From Azospirillum rugosum (lineage in GTDB: Bacteria > Pseudomonadota > Alphaproteobacteria > Azospirillales > Azospirillaceae): a DNA stretch of 64,000 nt. The number at the start of each line of letters is the position of its first letter. Position 1 is the first letter of the stretch. The stretch spans positions 62,001-126,000 of the forward strand of contig NZ_JAGINP010000003.1 in the NCBI RefSeq assembly GCF_017876155.1, in the 5' to 3' direction. The position numbers and the translations under genes were made by a program. Of the stretch, positions 47,677 through 58,911 are shown piece after piece. Under the pieces are notes generated by a model, which saw only the letters and a program-made list of their open reading frames with translations, ran no database searches and was not told where the DNA came from.

Positions 47677-49797
47677 ATGTCAATAGTAAGTACACAAATC
47701 GCTCCTCCGCCCGATGACGCCGACCACATTCGCGCGGCGATCATTGTCCCGACCTACAAGCATTCGGGGCTGCTGGCGGAGGCGCTGGACACGGCGCTTG
47801 CCCAGGACACCGATTTCGCCTTCGCGGTCGTGGTCGTCAACGACGGCTGCCCGTTCCCGGAAACCGACCGCGTCTGCCGGGAGTTCGCGGCGTCATACCC
47901 CGGGCGCGTCTTTTACCTGAACAAGCGCAATAGTGGCCTCAGCGCCGCGCGCAACAGCGGGATCGCCTTTGCGCTCGACGCCTTCCCGGCGCTGGAGGCC
48001 GTGTATTTCCTCGATTCGGACAACCGCATCCGGCCGCACCTGCTGCAACGGATGCTGGACGCCCTGCGCGCGTCCGGGCCGGAGGTCGGCTGGGCCTATC
48101 CGGACGTGGACAAGTTCGGCTTCTTCGAATTCTGCGACATGTCCGGCCCCTATTCGCCGCTGGAGCATCTGTTCCGCAACGTCAGCGAGGCCGGCAGCAT
48201 GGCGTCGCGCCGCCTGCTCGACAGCGGCGCGCGGTTCGACGAGACGATGCGCCAGGGCAGCGAGGACTGGGAGTTCTGGCTCCAGGGGCTGGAGCGCGGC
48301 TTCCACGGCGTCCATGTCCCCGGCACCGGCTTCGGCTACCGCCGGCGCGGCGAGAGCATGCTGACCGAATCGGAACGCGACTACCGCCCGATCCTGACCC
48401 ACATCCAGGGCCGGCACCCGGCGCTGTTCTCCGTCAAGGCCATCGCGCGGGCGGAGGCCGCCGTGGGCCGGCGCTACGCCGTTTTCCTGCCGGACCGTGC
48501 CGTTGTCCGCTGCACCACCGACCCGGCGTTGGGCGTCGAGGATCTGCCGCTCGCCGACTTCGTGCGCCGCGCGTTGCGCGCGCCGGAGCGGCCGGACTAC
48601 GCGGCCTGCCCCGGCCAGCTGGTGGTGATGGACAGCGCCCTTTACGCGCTTCTGGAGCGGCACAAGCTGCTCCAGGGCGTGCTGTGGACGCTGGAGCGGA
48701 CGAGCCTCCAGGCGTCCCTGGTGTATGGGCGCGTGACGGTCGAAGCGTCGGAGGAGGGTGGCGTCTCCACGCAATGGGCCGGCGTCCCGGTCGGGCTGGA
48801 GGACACGGTGCCCGCCCCGCTGCCGTCGGGCGGTGCGGAAATCGTAGCGCTGCAGACCCGCACGCTGCTCGACCTCGTGCGGCGCCAGCCGACCGGAGCG
48901 CCCCTGCTGGAGCGGGAATACGATAAGCCCTGCGCGGAGGCGCACCTGCACCTGCGCCTTGCCGTGCCCGACCCGATCGTTCCGTCCTGGACCGTGGACG
49001 CTGCGCTGGTGTCGCTGTACGACACGCTGGCGCGCCAGTGGTCGATCAAGGCGGTCGGCGGCTGGGCCGCGGCCCCCATCGACCGTTACCGCGCCGGCGT
49101 GGCGACTCCGCGCGACGTCTACTGGACGGTTCACCAGCTGCCGACAGCCCTGCCGCTGCTGCGGGACGGGCGCCAGGCCGCGCTGGTGGTCGAACCGGGC
49201 TGCCCGCGCAAACACGCCATCGCCCTGCGTATGGCCCAATGGCTGCGCGAGCGGGGATACCGGCCGCATCTGGTCGCCATGGGATCGGGCAAGGCCGCCT
49301 GGACGCCGGGTGACGCGGACACGCTCGACACGGTCATTCCCTTCCCGATGCCGCTGGTGCTGCCCGAAAGGCCGCTGACCCGGCGGGAGGCCTATCTGGG
49401 CACGCCGGTCCGCGACTGGGACAACGATGAAGAGGATCTGGCGGTCGGCACGCTCGCCGCCTTCGACCTCGTGGTCACGGTGCAGCATGGGCCGGCCCAT
49501 GGGCTGATGGGGCGGCTGCGCAAGCTGGGCGTCACCACCTGGGCCCTGCTGGGGCTGCCGGAGGCTGGCCGCACCGCCGCCGACGTCGTGAACGCCTGCG
49601 CCGCCTTCGAGCACGCCTACCAGACCATCGTTCCGCTGGACGCGCGCAGCTTCCGTCTGTGCCAGGCCCTGGCGCTGCCGCTCGACAAGCTGCGGCGCTG
49701 GGGAAGCGAGACGGGCGAGGGGAACGACCCGGACTGGGACGCCTGCCCCGCGCTTGTTGACCCGTTCACTCCGTCCACTCCGCCGCCTTCCGCCTGA
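47677..49797 (+). CDS. Glycosyltransferase family 2-like protein with a long second domain
   Basis: A 706-residue protein. The N-terminal GT-A domain (residues ~15-260) shows AAIIVPTYKHSGLLAEALDT, the nucleotide strand FAVVVVNDGCPF, NSGLSAARNSGI, the DxD motif in VYFLDSDNRIRP and the acceptor-side GSEDWEFWL. After a linker, residues ~480-700 look like part of a GT-B or glycosyltransferase-1 fold (AALVVEPGCPRKHAIALRMA, LVVTVQHGPAHGLMGRL) without an obvious donor-binding EX7E. ATG 47677 is preferred to GTG 47632 since the fold starts soon after. A TATAAATAAT box lies near 47581. The next gene follows after 13 bases. Confidence 0.8.
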   Translation: MSIVSTQIAPPPDDADHIRAAIIVPTYKHSGLLAEALDTALAQDTDFAFAVVVVNDGCPFPETDRVCREFAASYPGRVFYLNKRNSGLSAARNSGIAFALDAFPALEAVYFLDSDNRIRPHLLQRMLDALRASGPEVGWAYPDVDKFGFFEFCDMSGPYSPLEHLFRNVSEAGSMASRRLLDSGARFDETMRQGSEDWEFWLQGLERGFHGVHVPGTGFGYRRRGESMLTESERDYRPILTHIQGRHPALFSVKAIARAEAAVGRRYAVFLPDRAVVRCTTDPALGVEDLPLADFVRRALRAPERPDYAACPGQLVVMDSALYALLERHKLLQGVLWTLERTSLQASLVYGRVTVEASEEGGVSTQWAGVPVGLEDTVPAPLPSGGAEIVALQTRTLLDLVRRQPTGAPLLEREYDKPCAEAHLHLRLAVPDPIVPSWTVDAALVSLYDTLARQWSIKAVGGWAAAPIDRYRAGVATPRDVYWTVHQLPTALPLLRDGRQAALVVEPGCPRKHAIALRMAQWLRERGYRPHLVAMGSGKAAWTPGDADTLDTVIPFPMPLVLPERPLTRREAYLGTPVRDWDNDEEDLAVGTLAAFDLVVTVQHGPAHGLMGRLRKLGVTTWALLGLPEAGRTAADVVNACAAFEHAYQTIVPLDARSFRLCQALALPLDKLRRWGSETGEGNDPDWDACPALVDPFTPSTPPPSA

Positions 49798-49810
49798 GAC
49801 AGGAGCCACC

Positions 49811-51433
49811 ATGAAGCTCTCCGCGCCCGCGTCGCTCTTCGCTTCGCTCTACGACGGAACCCCGAAGGTCATCGTCGTGCACCGGCCGGCCGTCCCGAAC
49901 GGGGAGGAAATGGACGGAAGCGCTCTGCCGCTGCGGACGCTGCATCTGGTCCGGCATGACGGCGCCTATCTGCTGACCGCGCCGGGCGCTGGGGAGGGGG
50001 CCGGGGAGGGGGATGGGGAGCCGGAGCCCCTGCGGACGCTGGCCATCCCGCCGGCGACGGTCTGGTGCCTGTGGTCGCGCGACGAGGCGGCGAAGGCGGA
50101 CGCGGAGCGGCTGCTCGCCTGGTGGGAAGAGGCGGGCGGTCCGGGCAGCGCGCCGTTCCACGTCACCGGCGGCCCGGCCGAGGTGCAGGGCGCTTTGCTG
50201 GAGCGCGCCTTCGACGCGATCCGCAGCCTACACCGGCGCAACCACGACCTTCAGCGCAACCTGTCGACCCTGCGCGAGGAATGGGGCGTGGGATCCCGCC
50301 TGCCGCCGGAGGCGACGGAGTTGCTGGACAACCTGCGCCTCTCCCCGCCGCGGCTGCTGTTCGCCACGCCGCGTCCGGTCGCCGCGATGCCCGTGCCGCT
50401 GCGGCATGGGCGCGGCAACGCGGCGCCGCTGGAGATCGTGCAGCGGTTGCCGCTGTGGGCGCGCGGGCTGGTCGGCATCGACCTGCATCTGGACCGCGCG
50501 CCGAAGGGCAGCGGAACCTTCGCCATCACCCTGCACGCCATCGATTCCGGCCGGCTGGTCGCCGACTGGCGCGTGCCCTTCGCGGCGGTGCGCGACGGCT
50601 GGCTGCCGCTGCGCCTGCCCGCCGCCTGCGAGCGGATGGACCGCATCCTGGAACTGCGCATCGGCGCCATCGGGGTGGTGACGGAGGCGCCGCGCCTGTC
50701 GCTCGCCCCGGCCGGACTGCTCGACGAATACGCGGTGACCCCCGCGGCGCGCGCCGGCGGACAGCCGGGCATGCTGGCGCTGCGGCTGTGGGGCGGCCTG
50801 CCGGGCCTGAACTACGGCCCGGCGGAGCACGCGGCCGAGCATCCCCTGCCCGCCCGCATGGTCTGGCCGCTGACCGAGCCCGTCCTGGCGCAGGTGCGCA
50901 AGAGCATCGAGCACAAGGCGACCTTCCCCTGGTTCGGTTTCCTGCGCGGCGGGCGCATCCTGCTGCACCCGCTGTACGGCGTGACGGCCGCCGCCCACAT
51001 CGCGCTGGAGGAGGTCCCGGGGGCGATCGCCGTGCGCGGCCACGCCGTGATCGAGGACCCGCGCTGCCGGACGCCCATCGCCTGCAAGCTGGTCGTGGCG
51101 GCGCCGAACGTGTCCGCCGAGGACGCGCAGCGGGAGGAGGGCATCCTGGCCTCCAGCGGCTGGGTGGTCCTGGACGCGCCGCGCCGGACGCTCGGCCTCG
51201 CCGCCGCGCTGGCCGCGCCCTGGCAGGGGCCGATGACGCTGCACCTGTTCACCACCATCCCCGATGGCAGCCACGGCCTGTACGGCCGGACGGTCTTCCA
51301 CGACTTCGAGATCGAGATCGACGGGGCCACCGCCTGGGCCTCGCCGGCCGCGCTGCCGGCCGCCTCGGACCCTGACATTTCGGACTTGGGTCCACGGGAC
51401 GGCGACCGCACCGGGTCGGCGAACGGTCAGTAA
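49811..51433 (+). CDS. Protein of unknown function in the glycan cluster
   Basis: A 540-residue protein with no motif I can assign; something like DUF6212 is possible but unverified. No signal peptide or membrane helix. A coiled-coil-like stretch at ~130-165 (AFDAIRSLHRRNHDLQRNLS) divides an N-terminal alpha/beta part from a beta-rich C-terminal half with repeated jelly-roll-like strands (GTFAITLHAIDSGRLVADWR, MTLHLFTTIPDGSHGLYGRT) that resemble a carbohydrate-binding module. The ATG at 49811 follows AGGAG, 13 bases after the glycosyltransferase stop, so they are co-transcribed and probably act together. Confidence 0.75.
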   Translation: MKLSAPASLFASLYDGTPKVIVVHRPAVPNGEEMDGSALPLRTLHLVRHDGAYLLTAPGAGEGAGEGDGEPEPLRTLAIPPATVWCLWSRDEAAKADAERLLAWWEEAGGPGSAPFHVTGGPAEVQGALLERAFDAIRSLHRRNHDLQRNLSTLREEWGVGSRLPPEATELLDNLRLSPPRLLFATPRPVAAMPVPLRHGRGNAAPLEIVQRLPLWARGLVGIDLHLDRAPKGSGTFAITLHAIDSGRLVADWRVPFAAVRDGWLPLRLPAACERMDRILELRIGAIGVVTEAPRLSLAPAGLLDEYAVTPAARAGGQPGMLALRLWGGLPGLNYGPAEHAAEHPLPARMVWPLTEPVLAQVRKSIEHKATFPWFGFLRGGRILLHPLYGVTAAAHIALEEVPGAIAVRGHAVIEDPRCRTPIACKLVVAAPNVSAEDAQREEGILASSGWVVLDAPRRTLGLAAALAAPWQGPMTLHLFTTIPDGSHGLYGRTVFHDFEIEIDGATAWASPAALPAASDPDISDLGPRDGDRTGSANGQ

Positions 51434-51532
51434 TACGAATAAAATTACGCGCGCTCGCTTTTTAGGCAATCTGTTGGTAATAACCTGTTCGTTAGAGTGG
51501 GGGGATGCACAACCGGTTGGGCGGGACGAACC

Positions 51533-53323
51533 ATGCCGATCACGGACAGGACGCCGGCGCAGCCCGGCTTCACCCGCCGGTTCATCGGCCTTGCCGGCGG
51601 ATACTGGGCCGGTGACAAGAAATGGACGGTGCGCCTTCTGACCGGCGCGCTGGGCCTGCTGACCGTCGGTCAGGTGGTCGTGCCGATCCTGATCAACCTG
51701 TGGAGCCAGCGCCTGTTCGACGCGCTGGAGCAGCGGTCGATGGACCGCTTCATGACGATGATCGCCGCGGTCGGCGGCATCATCCTGTTCAACATCGCCA
51801 ACACCATCCTGCACCTGCGCGTGAAGCGCAGGATTCAGCTCGGCTGGCGGACGTGGCTGACGGACAGGCTGCTGAACGATTGGCTGTCGCGCGGGCGGCA
51901 GCACCAGGTGACCTATCTGCCCGGCGACCACGACAACCCCGACGGCCGCATCGCGGAGGACATCCGCATCTCCACCGAGGTGGCGATCGACCTCGGCCTG
52001 TCGCTGTCCTATTGCGCGATGCTGCTGATCAGCTTCACCAACATCCTGTGGATGCTGTCGGGCGCGCCGGAGGTGACGGTGGCCGGCATCACCTTCCATA
52101 TGCACGGCTACCTGCTCTACATCGCGCTGCTCTACGCCGCCATTGGCACGACCATCGCGCTGGTGATGGGAAAGCCGCTGGTCAACGCGGTGAACCGGCG
52201 CCAGGGGCACGAGGCGTCCTTCCGCTTCGGCCTCGCCCGCGTGCGGGAGAACGCGCAGGCCGTCGCCCTTCTGCACGGGGAATCGGGGGAGCGCGGCCGG
52301 CTGTTCGGCCTGTTCCAGGGCGTGCGCCGGGGCTGGATCGGCCAGACGCGCGCGCTGTCCAACATGATGATCTTCAGCGCCACCTACTCGGTGCTGTCGT
52401 CGGCCTTCCCGATCCTGGTGGCCGCCCCCAGCTACATCGCCGGCCACATCTCGCTGGGCGTGCTGATGCAGACCGCGCAGGCCTTCCAGCAGACGGTCGG
52501 CGCGCTGTCCTGGCCGATCGACAACCTCGCCCGCGCGGCGGAGTGGAAGGCGTCGGTGGAGCGCGTGCTGGGCCTGCACGAGGCGTTGCAGCGCCTGGAC
52601 CGCGAGATCGGCGGGGAGGGGACGGAGCGCATCGTCGTGGACCGCACCGACGACGAACGCTGGCTGTCCTTCACCGACCTGTCCATCGCCGACCCCGACG
52701 GCCGGCGCGTGCTGGAGCCCTTCACGCTGGAGATCAAGCCGGGCGAGCGGGTGCTGATCTCCGGCGATCCGGCCGCCGCCGTGCGCCTGTTCCGGGCGGT
52801 GGCGCGGGTCTGGCCCTGGGGAAGCGGGCGCATCGCCCTGCCGGCCCACACCCGCGTCTTCTTCATGCCGGAGCGGCCCTACCTGCCGCACGACACGCTG
52901 CGCGCCGCGCTCAGCTACCCGGTCGGTCCGGAGATGGTCAGCGACCACGCGGCGCGGGCGGCGATGGAGCGGGTCGGGCTGTCGCACCTGCTGCCGCAGC
53001 TGGACGAGAATGAGGCCTGGGACGAGATCCTGGCGGTGCCGGAGCAGCAGCGGCTGGGCTTCGCCCGCCTGCTGATCCGCCGGCCCGACTGGATCTTCGT
53101 GGAGGACGCCACCGACAGCCTCGACCCCGACAGCGAGGAGGCGATGTTGCGGCTGATCGACGAGGAATTCCCCAAGGCGACCCTGATCACCATCGGCAGC
53201 CACGCCGGGCTGGAGGCGCATCACCGGCGCAAGCTGGTGCTGGAGCGGTTCGGCGATTCCGTCCATCTGCGCGAGGAACCCTGCGGCAACCGGGAGCGGG
53301 TGGTCGCCGACGTGGCGGATTAA
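51533..53323 (+). CDS. ABC membrane protein fused to a degenerate (pseudo-ATPase) nucleotide-binding domain
   Basis: A 596-residue half-transporter of the ABC_membrane_2 (YddA/SbmA-BacA/ABCD-like) type. About six helices lie between residues 35 and 330 (ALGLLTVGQVVVPILINLW first). The C-terminal NBD (~375-580) aligns well with its family but its key residues are replaced: Walker A is GDPAAAVRLF (411-420) with no Lys; the Q-loop is MPERPYLP with Glu447 for Gln; the signature LSLGEQQR is LAVPEQQR (500-507); Walker B reads FVEDATDSLD where FLDEATSALD is expected. There is no frameshift, so the protein is intact but unlikely to hydrolyse ATP alone. ATG 51533 lies ~100 bases after the unknown protein of the glycan cluster. 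Confidence 0.88.
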   Translation: MPITDRTPAQPGFTRRFIGLAGGYWAGDKKWTVRLLTGALGLLTVGQVVVPILINLWSQRLFDALEQRSMDRFMTMIAAVGGIILFNIANTILHLRVKRRIQLGWRTWLTDRLLNDWLSRGRQHQVTYLPGDHDNPDGRIAEDIRISTEVAIDLGLSLSYCAMLLISFTNILWMLSGAPEVTVAGITFHMHGYLLYIALLYAAIGTTIALVMGKPLVNAVNRRQGHEASFRFGLARVRENAQAVALLHGESGERGRLFGLFQGVRRGWIGQTRALSNMMIFSATYSVLSSAFPILVAAPSYIAGHISLGVLMQTAQAFQQTVGALSWPIDNLARAAEWKASVERVLGLHEALQRLDREIGGEGTERIVVDRTDDERWLSFTDLSIADPDGRRVLEPFTLEIKPGERVLISGDPAAAVRLFRAVARVWPWGSGRIALPAHTRVFFMPERPYLPHDTLRAALSYPVGPEMVSDHAARAAMERVGLSHLLPQLDENEAWDEILAVPEQQRLGFARLLIRRPDWIFVEDATDSLDPDSEEAMLRLIDEEFPKATLITIGSHAGLEAHHRRKLVLERFGDSVHLREEPCGNRERVVADVAD

Positions 53324-53332
53324 GGGGCGTGT

Positions 53333-55398
53333 CTATTGGATCCCGAGGGCGCTGAGGAACCGGTCGCGGTCCAGGCGCGCATCGGAGGAGGGCGGGGCGG
53401 CGTCGAGCGCGTCGAGCAGGGAGCGGACCCGCTCGTCGAAGCCAGGCGCGCCCTTTTCCGTGAGGATCTGCACGAACACACCCCCGCCGCAGCGGAACAG
53501 GCGCCCTTCGGTGCCGATCGCCAGGATTCCGGGAGCCGCGCCGCGCCGGATCGCGTCGTCCGTGCCGGCGGTCAGCGCGATCTGGTCGAGGAAATAATGC
53601 AGCCGCCGCTCCGCCGTCCAGGAGACGAGGAAGCGCCGGACACGCTCGAACAGAGCGGCGACGGAGGGCTCCGGCAACAGGACCAGCAGGCCGCCGCCCA
53701 CGCCGTCGTACAGGCGCGCGAGGTTGTCCGGGAAATATTGCAGGGCCAGCGGGCGTTCCGGGGACAAGGGTTCCAGGAAGGCCGCCGGGTCGGCCAGCAC
53801 GCAGGCGTCGATGTCGGCCACCAGCAGCGGCGACCGGTAAAGCGCCATCAGGCGCGGCAGCCGCAGGAAGCGGGCGAAGGTGTAGAAGGTGGTGCGCGCC
53901 GCCCCGTCCAGCCCGGCGGGAGACGCCTCGGAACTCCAGCCTAGCCGGACACGTCGGAGCCGCCCGGCCAGCCCGGCGATGAAGGCCGGCGTGTCGGGGG
54001 TGGGATCGACGATGTGCAGGTGGACGGCTTGGGGGCCCGCCGCGAAGCGGTCGACGGAGGCGAGGAACAGCGGCCCGAAGCGGCGCAGATAGCCATCGTC
54101 GCAGGAGGCGACCACCACTGGGCCGGGGCCGGGCTCCGCCGCGCGCTCCAGCACGAAGGCCTCCTCCGACCGGGCCAGGGCGCCGGGGTCGAGCGCATCG
54201 ACGCGGCGGGCGAACTCGTCTTCCAGCGACACGTGGGCCAGGAAGGGCAGGTGGGGCCGTGCCTCCGCGAACAGGCGCCGCGCCGTGGCGGTGTCGCCGC
54301 TGCGCGCCGCCAGGGAGCCTTGCAGGAACAGCGCCCAGGCGTGCAGTTCGGCGTCCGCGTCGCGCAAGGCGGCGGCGACCGGCGGCAGCAGGGCACTGAC
54401 ACGGTCCATCCGCCCGGCGGCCAGCAGCCTGTTGCACAGGCGCACGAGGTGGTAGTAGGCCGCCTTCCAATGGAAGCGCCCGCGCCGCCCGAGCCGGGCC
54501 ATGGCGACGAGCGTGTCCGTCAGCCCGTCCAGGCGCCCAGCCGCCTCGAACAGCTCGGCCGTGCGCTGCCAGGGGGTCGGGTCGCCGGGGGTCAGCGCCA
54601 TCAGCCGCCGGAAGGCGGCCAGCGCGCCGTCGGTGTCGCCGGCCTCGCCCAGGGCGGTGGCAAGCTGAAGCAGGCGGTCGGGGCGGTCGGGGACGAGCGC
54701 GGCGAGGCGGCGCAGCAGCGGCACCGCCTCCGCGGCCCGGCCGCCGTCGACCAGCGCGGCGCCGAGGTTCCCGGCCGCCTCCTCGAAGGACGGATCGACG
54801 CGCAGCGCGCGGCGGTAACCGTCGGCGGCCGCAATGGTCGCGCCGCGCGCCTGCGCCGTGCGGGCGAGGTTGAACAGGGCGCCGCGGTCGGCGGGCGCGC
54901 AGGCCAGCGCCGCGCGCAGCTGGTCCAGCGCGCCGCCGGGATCGCCCGATCCCTCCAGCGCCGCCGCGAGGTTCACGCGCGCGTCGGCGAAATCCGGGCG
55001 CAGCGTCAGGGCGTCGCGGTAGCGGGCGACGGCCTCGGCTGTGTCGCCCAACTGCCTCAGGACGTTGCCCAGGCTGAAGTAGGCGTCCGCGCTGGGCTGG
55101 AGCGCGATGGCCCGGCGCAGGCTGGCGGCGGCTTCGGCCAGCCGCCCTTCGGCGCGCAGCGCGCGGGCGAGGTTGGCGTGGTAGGCCGGGGCGCTGTCGC
55201 GCCGCGCGATGGCGGCCTCGATCAGCGCGATGGCGCGGGCGTTCCGCCCGGTTTGGGCGCACAGCACGCCGTAGAGGTGCAGCGCGTCGGGTTGGTCGGG
55301 CAGGGCGTCCACGGCCGCGGCGTAGAGCGGCTCGGCCTCGGCCAGCCGCCCAGCCTGGTGCAGCGCGGCGGCTTTGCGGAGGAGGTTCAGGGGATCGG

Positions 55399-55402
<4 letters not shown>
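53333..55402 (-). CDS. TPR protein fused to a GT-A (GT8-like) glycosyltransferase domain
   Basis: A 689-residue cytosolic protein. Residues ~1-380 are about ten tetratricopeptide repeats of 34 residues (for example AYFSLGNVLRQLGDTAEAVA, ARVNLAAALEGSGDPGGALD). Residues ~430-650 form a glycosyltransferase-like domain with PVVVASCDDGYLRRFGPLFL, the DxD motif in LLVADIDACVLADPAAF and GGGLLVL. This resembles family 8-type enzymes; donor and acceptor are unknown. The GTG start at 55402 overlaps the TGA of the GH1 gene upstream (GTGA), so the two are translationally coupled. It converges on the pseudo-ABC gene nine bases away. Confidence 0.85.
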
Positions 55403-56775
<1,373 letters not shown>

Positions 56776-56879
56776 CGCTGGACGCTCCGCTGAAGGCTGC
56801 GGCCTCCATTATGCCTGTTTCTTCAGCACCCCGCCAAAGGTACTATCGCGAACGGAGTGGTCGCATGCGGGAGGGTGCC

Positions 56880-58244
56880 ATGAGCGAAGACAGCGTTGCC
56901 CTTGCGGAGGCCGAATCCGCCGCCCCCCTGCGGCCGGATTTCGTTTGGGGTGTGTCGACCTCCGCATACCAGATCGAGGGCGCTGCGGCCGAGGACGGGC
57001 GCGGCCCCAGCATCTGGGACACGCGCTGCCGGACGGTGGGCGGCGTGGTGAACGGCGACACCGGCGACGTCGCCTGCGACCACTACCACCGTTACGCCGA
57101 GGACGTCGCGTTGATGAAGGGGCTGGGCGTGGACGCCTACCGCTTCTCCGTGGCGTGGCCGCGCGTCTTGCCGCGCGGGCGGGGGGCCGTGAATTCCCTG
57201 GGCCTCGACTTCTACGACCGCCTGATCGACACGGTCCTGGCGGCCGGCATCGAACCCTGGCTCTGCGTCTACCACTGGGACCTGCCGCAGGCGCTGCACG
57301 ACCAGGGCGGCTGGGCCAACCGCGACAGCGCGGGCTGGTACGCCGACTACGCCGCGCTGCTCGCCCGCCGCTACGGCGACCGGGTGAAGCGCTGGATCAC
57401 CTTCAACGAGTTCTCCGTCTTCACGCTGTTCGGCTACGCCATTCCCTGGGCGGCCCCCGGCATCACCGACCGGGAGCAGCACCTGCGCGCCATCCACCAC
57501 GTGAACCTCGCCCACGGGGCCGGCGTGGACGTGATCCGCGACCTCGTGCCCGGTGCGTCCATCGGTGCCGTGCACAACCGGCAGCGCGTGCTGCCCGAAG
57601 GCGGCCGGCCGGAGAACGCGGAGGCGGCGGCGTTGCTGGACGAGCACTGGAACCTCGCCTTCTGTGATCCGCAGTTGTTGGGGTATTACCCACCACGCGT
57701 ACAACGTGCGATCGAGCCCTTCGTCCGCGCCGGCGACATGGCGCGCATCGCGCGGCCCATGGACTGGTTCGGCCTGAACCACTATGGCCCCATCTTCGCG
57801 AAAACCGATCCGTCGACGACCTGGGGCTATGGCTGGGGGGAAGCCCCGCCGGATTCTCCAACCTATGGAGTCGGCTGGGCCATCTTCCCGGACGCGTTCC
57901 GGGACGAACTGCTGGAGATCACGCGCCGCTACCGCATGCCCATCGTGATCACGGAAAACGGCTGCGGCGGCAGCGATTCGCCCGACGAATCGGGCGCCAT
58001 CAACGACCAGCACCGAATCAATTACCTCCGGATCTATAACGGGGCAATGCACGAGGCGATTCGCGCGGGAGCCGACGTGCGCGGATACTTCGTCTGGTCC
58101 CTGCTGGATAATTTCGAGTGGGGCAGCGGCTACGGCAACCGCTTCGGTGTCGTGCATGTCGACTTCGCGACGCAGAAACGCACGCCCAAAGCGTCGGCCC
58201 GTTGGTACGCGGATCTGATCAGGCGCCAGCGTTTTCGCGCCTGA
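56880..58244 (+). CDS. GH1 beta-glycosidase paralogue (NEF variant), divergent copy
   Basis: A 454-residue GH1 enzyme very similar along its whole length to the product of 55399-56775 (shared NGDTGDVACDHYHRYAEDVA, HVNLAHGAGVDV, DMARIARPxDWFGLNHY). Acid/base Glu177 is followed by Phe178 (TFNEFSVFTLFGYA) instead of Pro; nucleophile Glu359 stands in VITENGCGG. ATG 56880 is chosen for GGGAGGG four bases before it; ATG 56865 is possible. The two genes are head to head across 104 bases and would share a control region. Confidence 0.93.
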   Translation: MSEDSVALAEAESAAPLRPDFVWGVSTSAYQIEGAAAEDGRGPSIWDTRCRTVGGVVNGDTGDVACDHYHRYAEDVALMKGLGVDAYRFSVAWPRVLPRGRGAVNSLGLDFYDRLIDTVLAAGIEPWLCVYHWDLPQALHDQGGWANRDSAGWYADYAALLARRYGDRVKRWITFNEFSVFTLFGYAIPWAAPGITDREQHLRAIHHVNLAHGAGVDVIRDLVPGASIGAVHNRQRVLPEGGRPENAEAAALLDEHWNLAFCDPQLLGYYPPRVQRAIEPFVRAGDMARIARPMDWFGLNHYGPIFAKTDPSTTWGYGWGEAPPDSPTYGVGWAIFPDAFRDELLEITRRYRMPIVITENGCGGSDSPDESGAINDQHRINYLRIYNGAMHEAIRAGADVRGYFVWSLLDNFEWGSGYGNRFGVVHVDFATQKRTPKASARWYADLIRRQRFRA

Positions 58245-58423
58245 GCCGGACAGCATTTCGCCGCCGTGGCGCACTACTGCCGTTCGACTGGCATGCGTCG
58301 GCGCGTGTCCTGCGTGAAACACATTACACAATTGCATGTTTATGTCGATGGACAGGCTTGCGCATCGCGCATCACTTTGCACATCCTCTCCTCTGGATCA
58401 TTCGTCCTCAAAGGAAAACAAAC

Positions 58424-58891
58424 ATGCAGAGCAGCGACACCGAAGGGTCGGAGATGTCGAACACGGATTTGGTTGCGATGACCGGCAAGATCGTCGCGTC
58501 CTATGTCCGTTCCAACCAGATCGCCGTGAATGATCTTCCGAATCTCATTCGGGTCGTTCACCAGAGCCTCGCCGGCACCGGCCGCCCGGTCGAGCAGGAA
58601 GTCGTCGAGCTTCGCCCGGCCGTTCCCGTCAAGAAGTCGGTGAACCCGGACTACATCGTCTGCCTTGAGGACGGCAAGAAGCTGAAGATGCTGAAGCGCT
58701 ATCTGCGCACGGCTTATGGCATGACTCCGGACGAATACCGCCGCAAGTGGGGCCTGCCGGCCGATTACCCGATGACCGCGCCGAACTACGCCGAGCAGCG
58801 CTCCGCCTTCGCGAAGTCGATCGGCCTTGGCAAAAAGGCCGCCGCCCCGGCCAAGCCGGCCCGCCGCGGCCGCGCCAAGAGCGCCGCCTGA
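58424..58891 (+). CDS. MucR/Ros family transcriptional regulator lacking the zinc ligands
   Basis: A 155-residue DNA-binding protein of the MucR/Ros family, which represses or activates exopolysaccharide, motility and cell-cycle genes in Alphaproteobacteria. The family region is clear (MTGKIVASYVRSNQIAVNDL; VKKSVNPDYIVCLEDGKKLK; GMTPDEYRRKWGLPADYPM). Of the Cys2His2 ligands only Cys80 remains: the second Cys is Asp83, and Tyr93, Ala97 and Tyr98 stand where His occur. A Lys/Ala/Arg-rich tail ends it. AAAGGA precedes ATG 58424. The glycan genes around it are plausible targets, by inference. Confidence 0.92.
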   Translation: MQSSDTEGSEMSNTDLVAMTGKIVASYVRSNQIAVNDLPNLIRVVHQSLAGTGRPVEQEVVELRPAVPVKKSVNPDYIVCLEDGKKLKMLKRYLRTAYGMTPDEYRRKWGLPADYPMTAPNYAEQRSAFAKSIGLGKKAAAPAKPARRGRAKSAA

Positions 58892-58911
58892 CGCGCCTTT
58901 CCGTCAGCCCG

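Noticed and set aside
51533..53323. Sequencing error or frameshift as cause of the missing Walker A in the ABC protein
   Set aside because: The NBD frame is continuous before and after the motif, aligned spacing is kept (LISG...LFRAVARVWPWGSG), and four separate motifs are altered.
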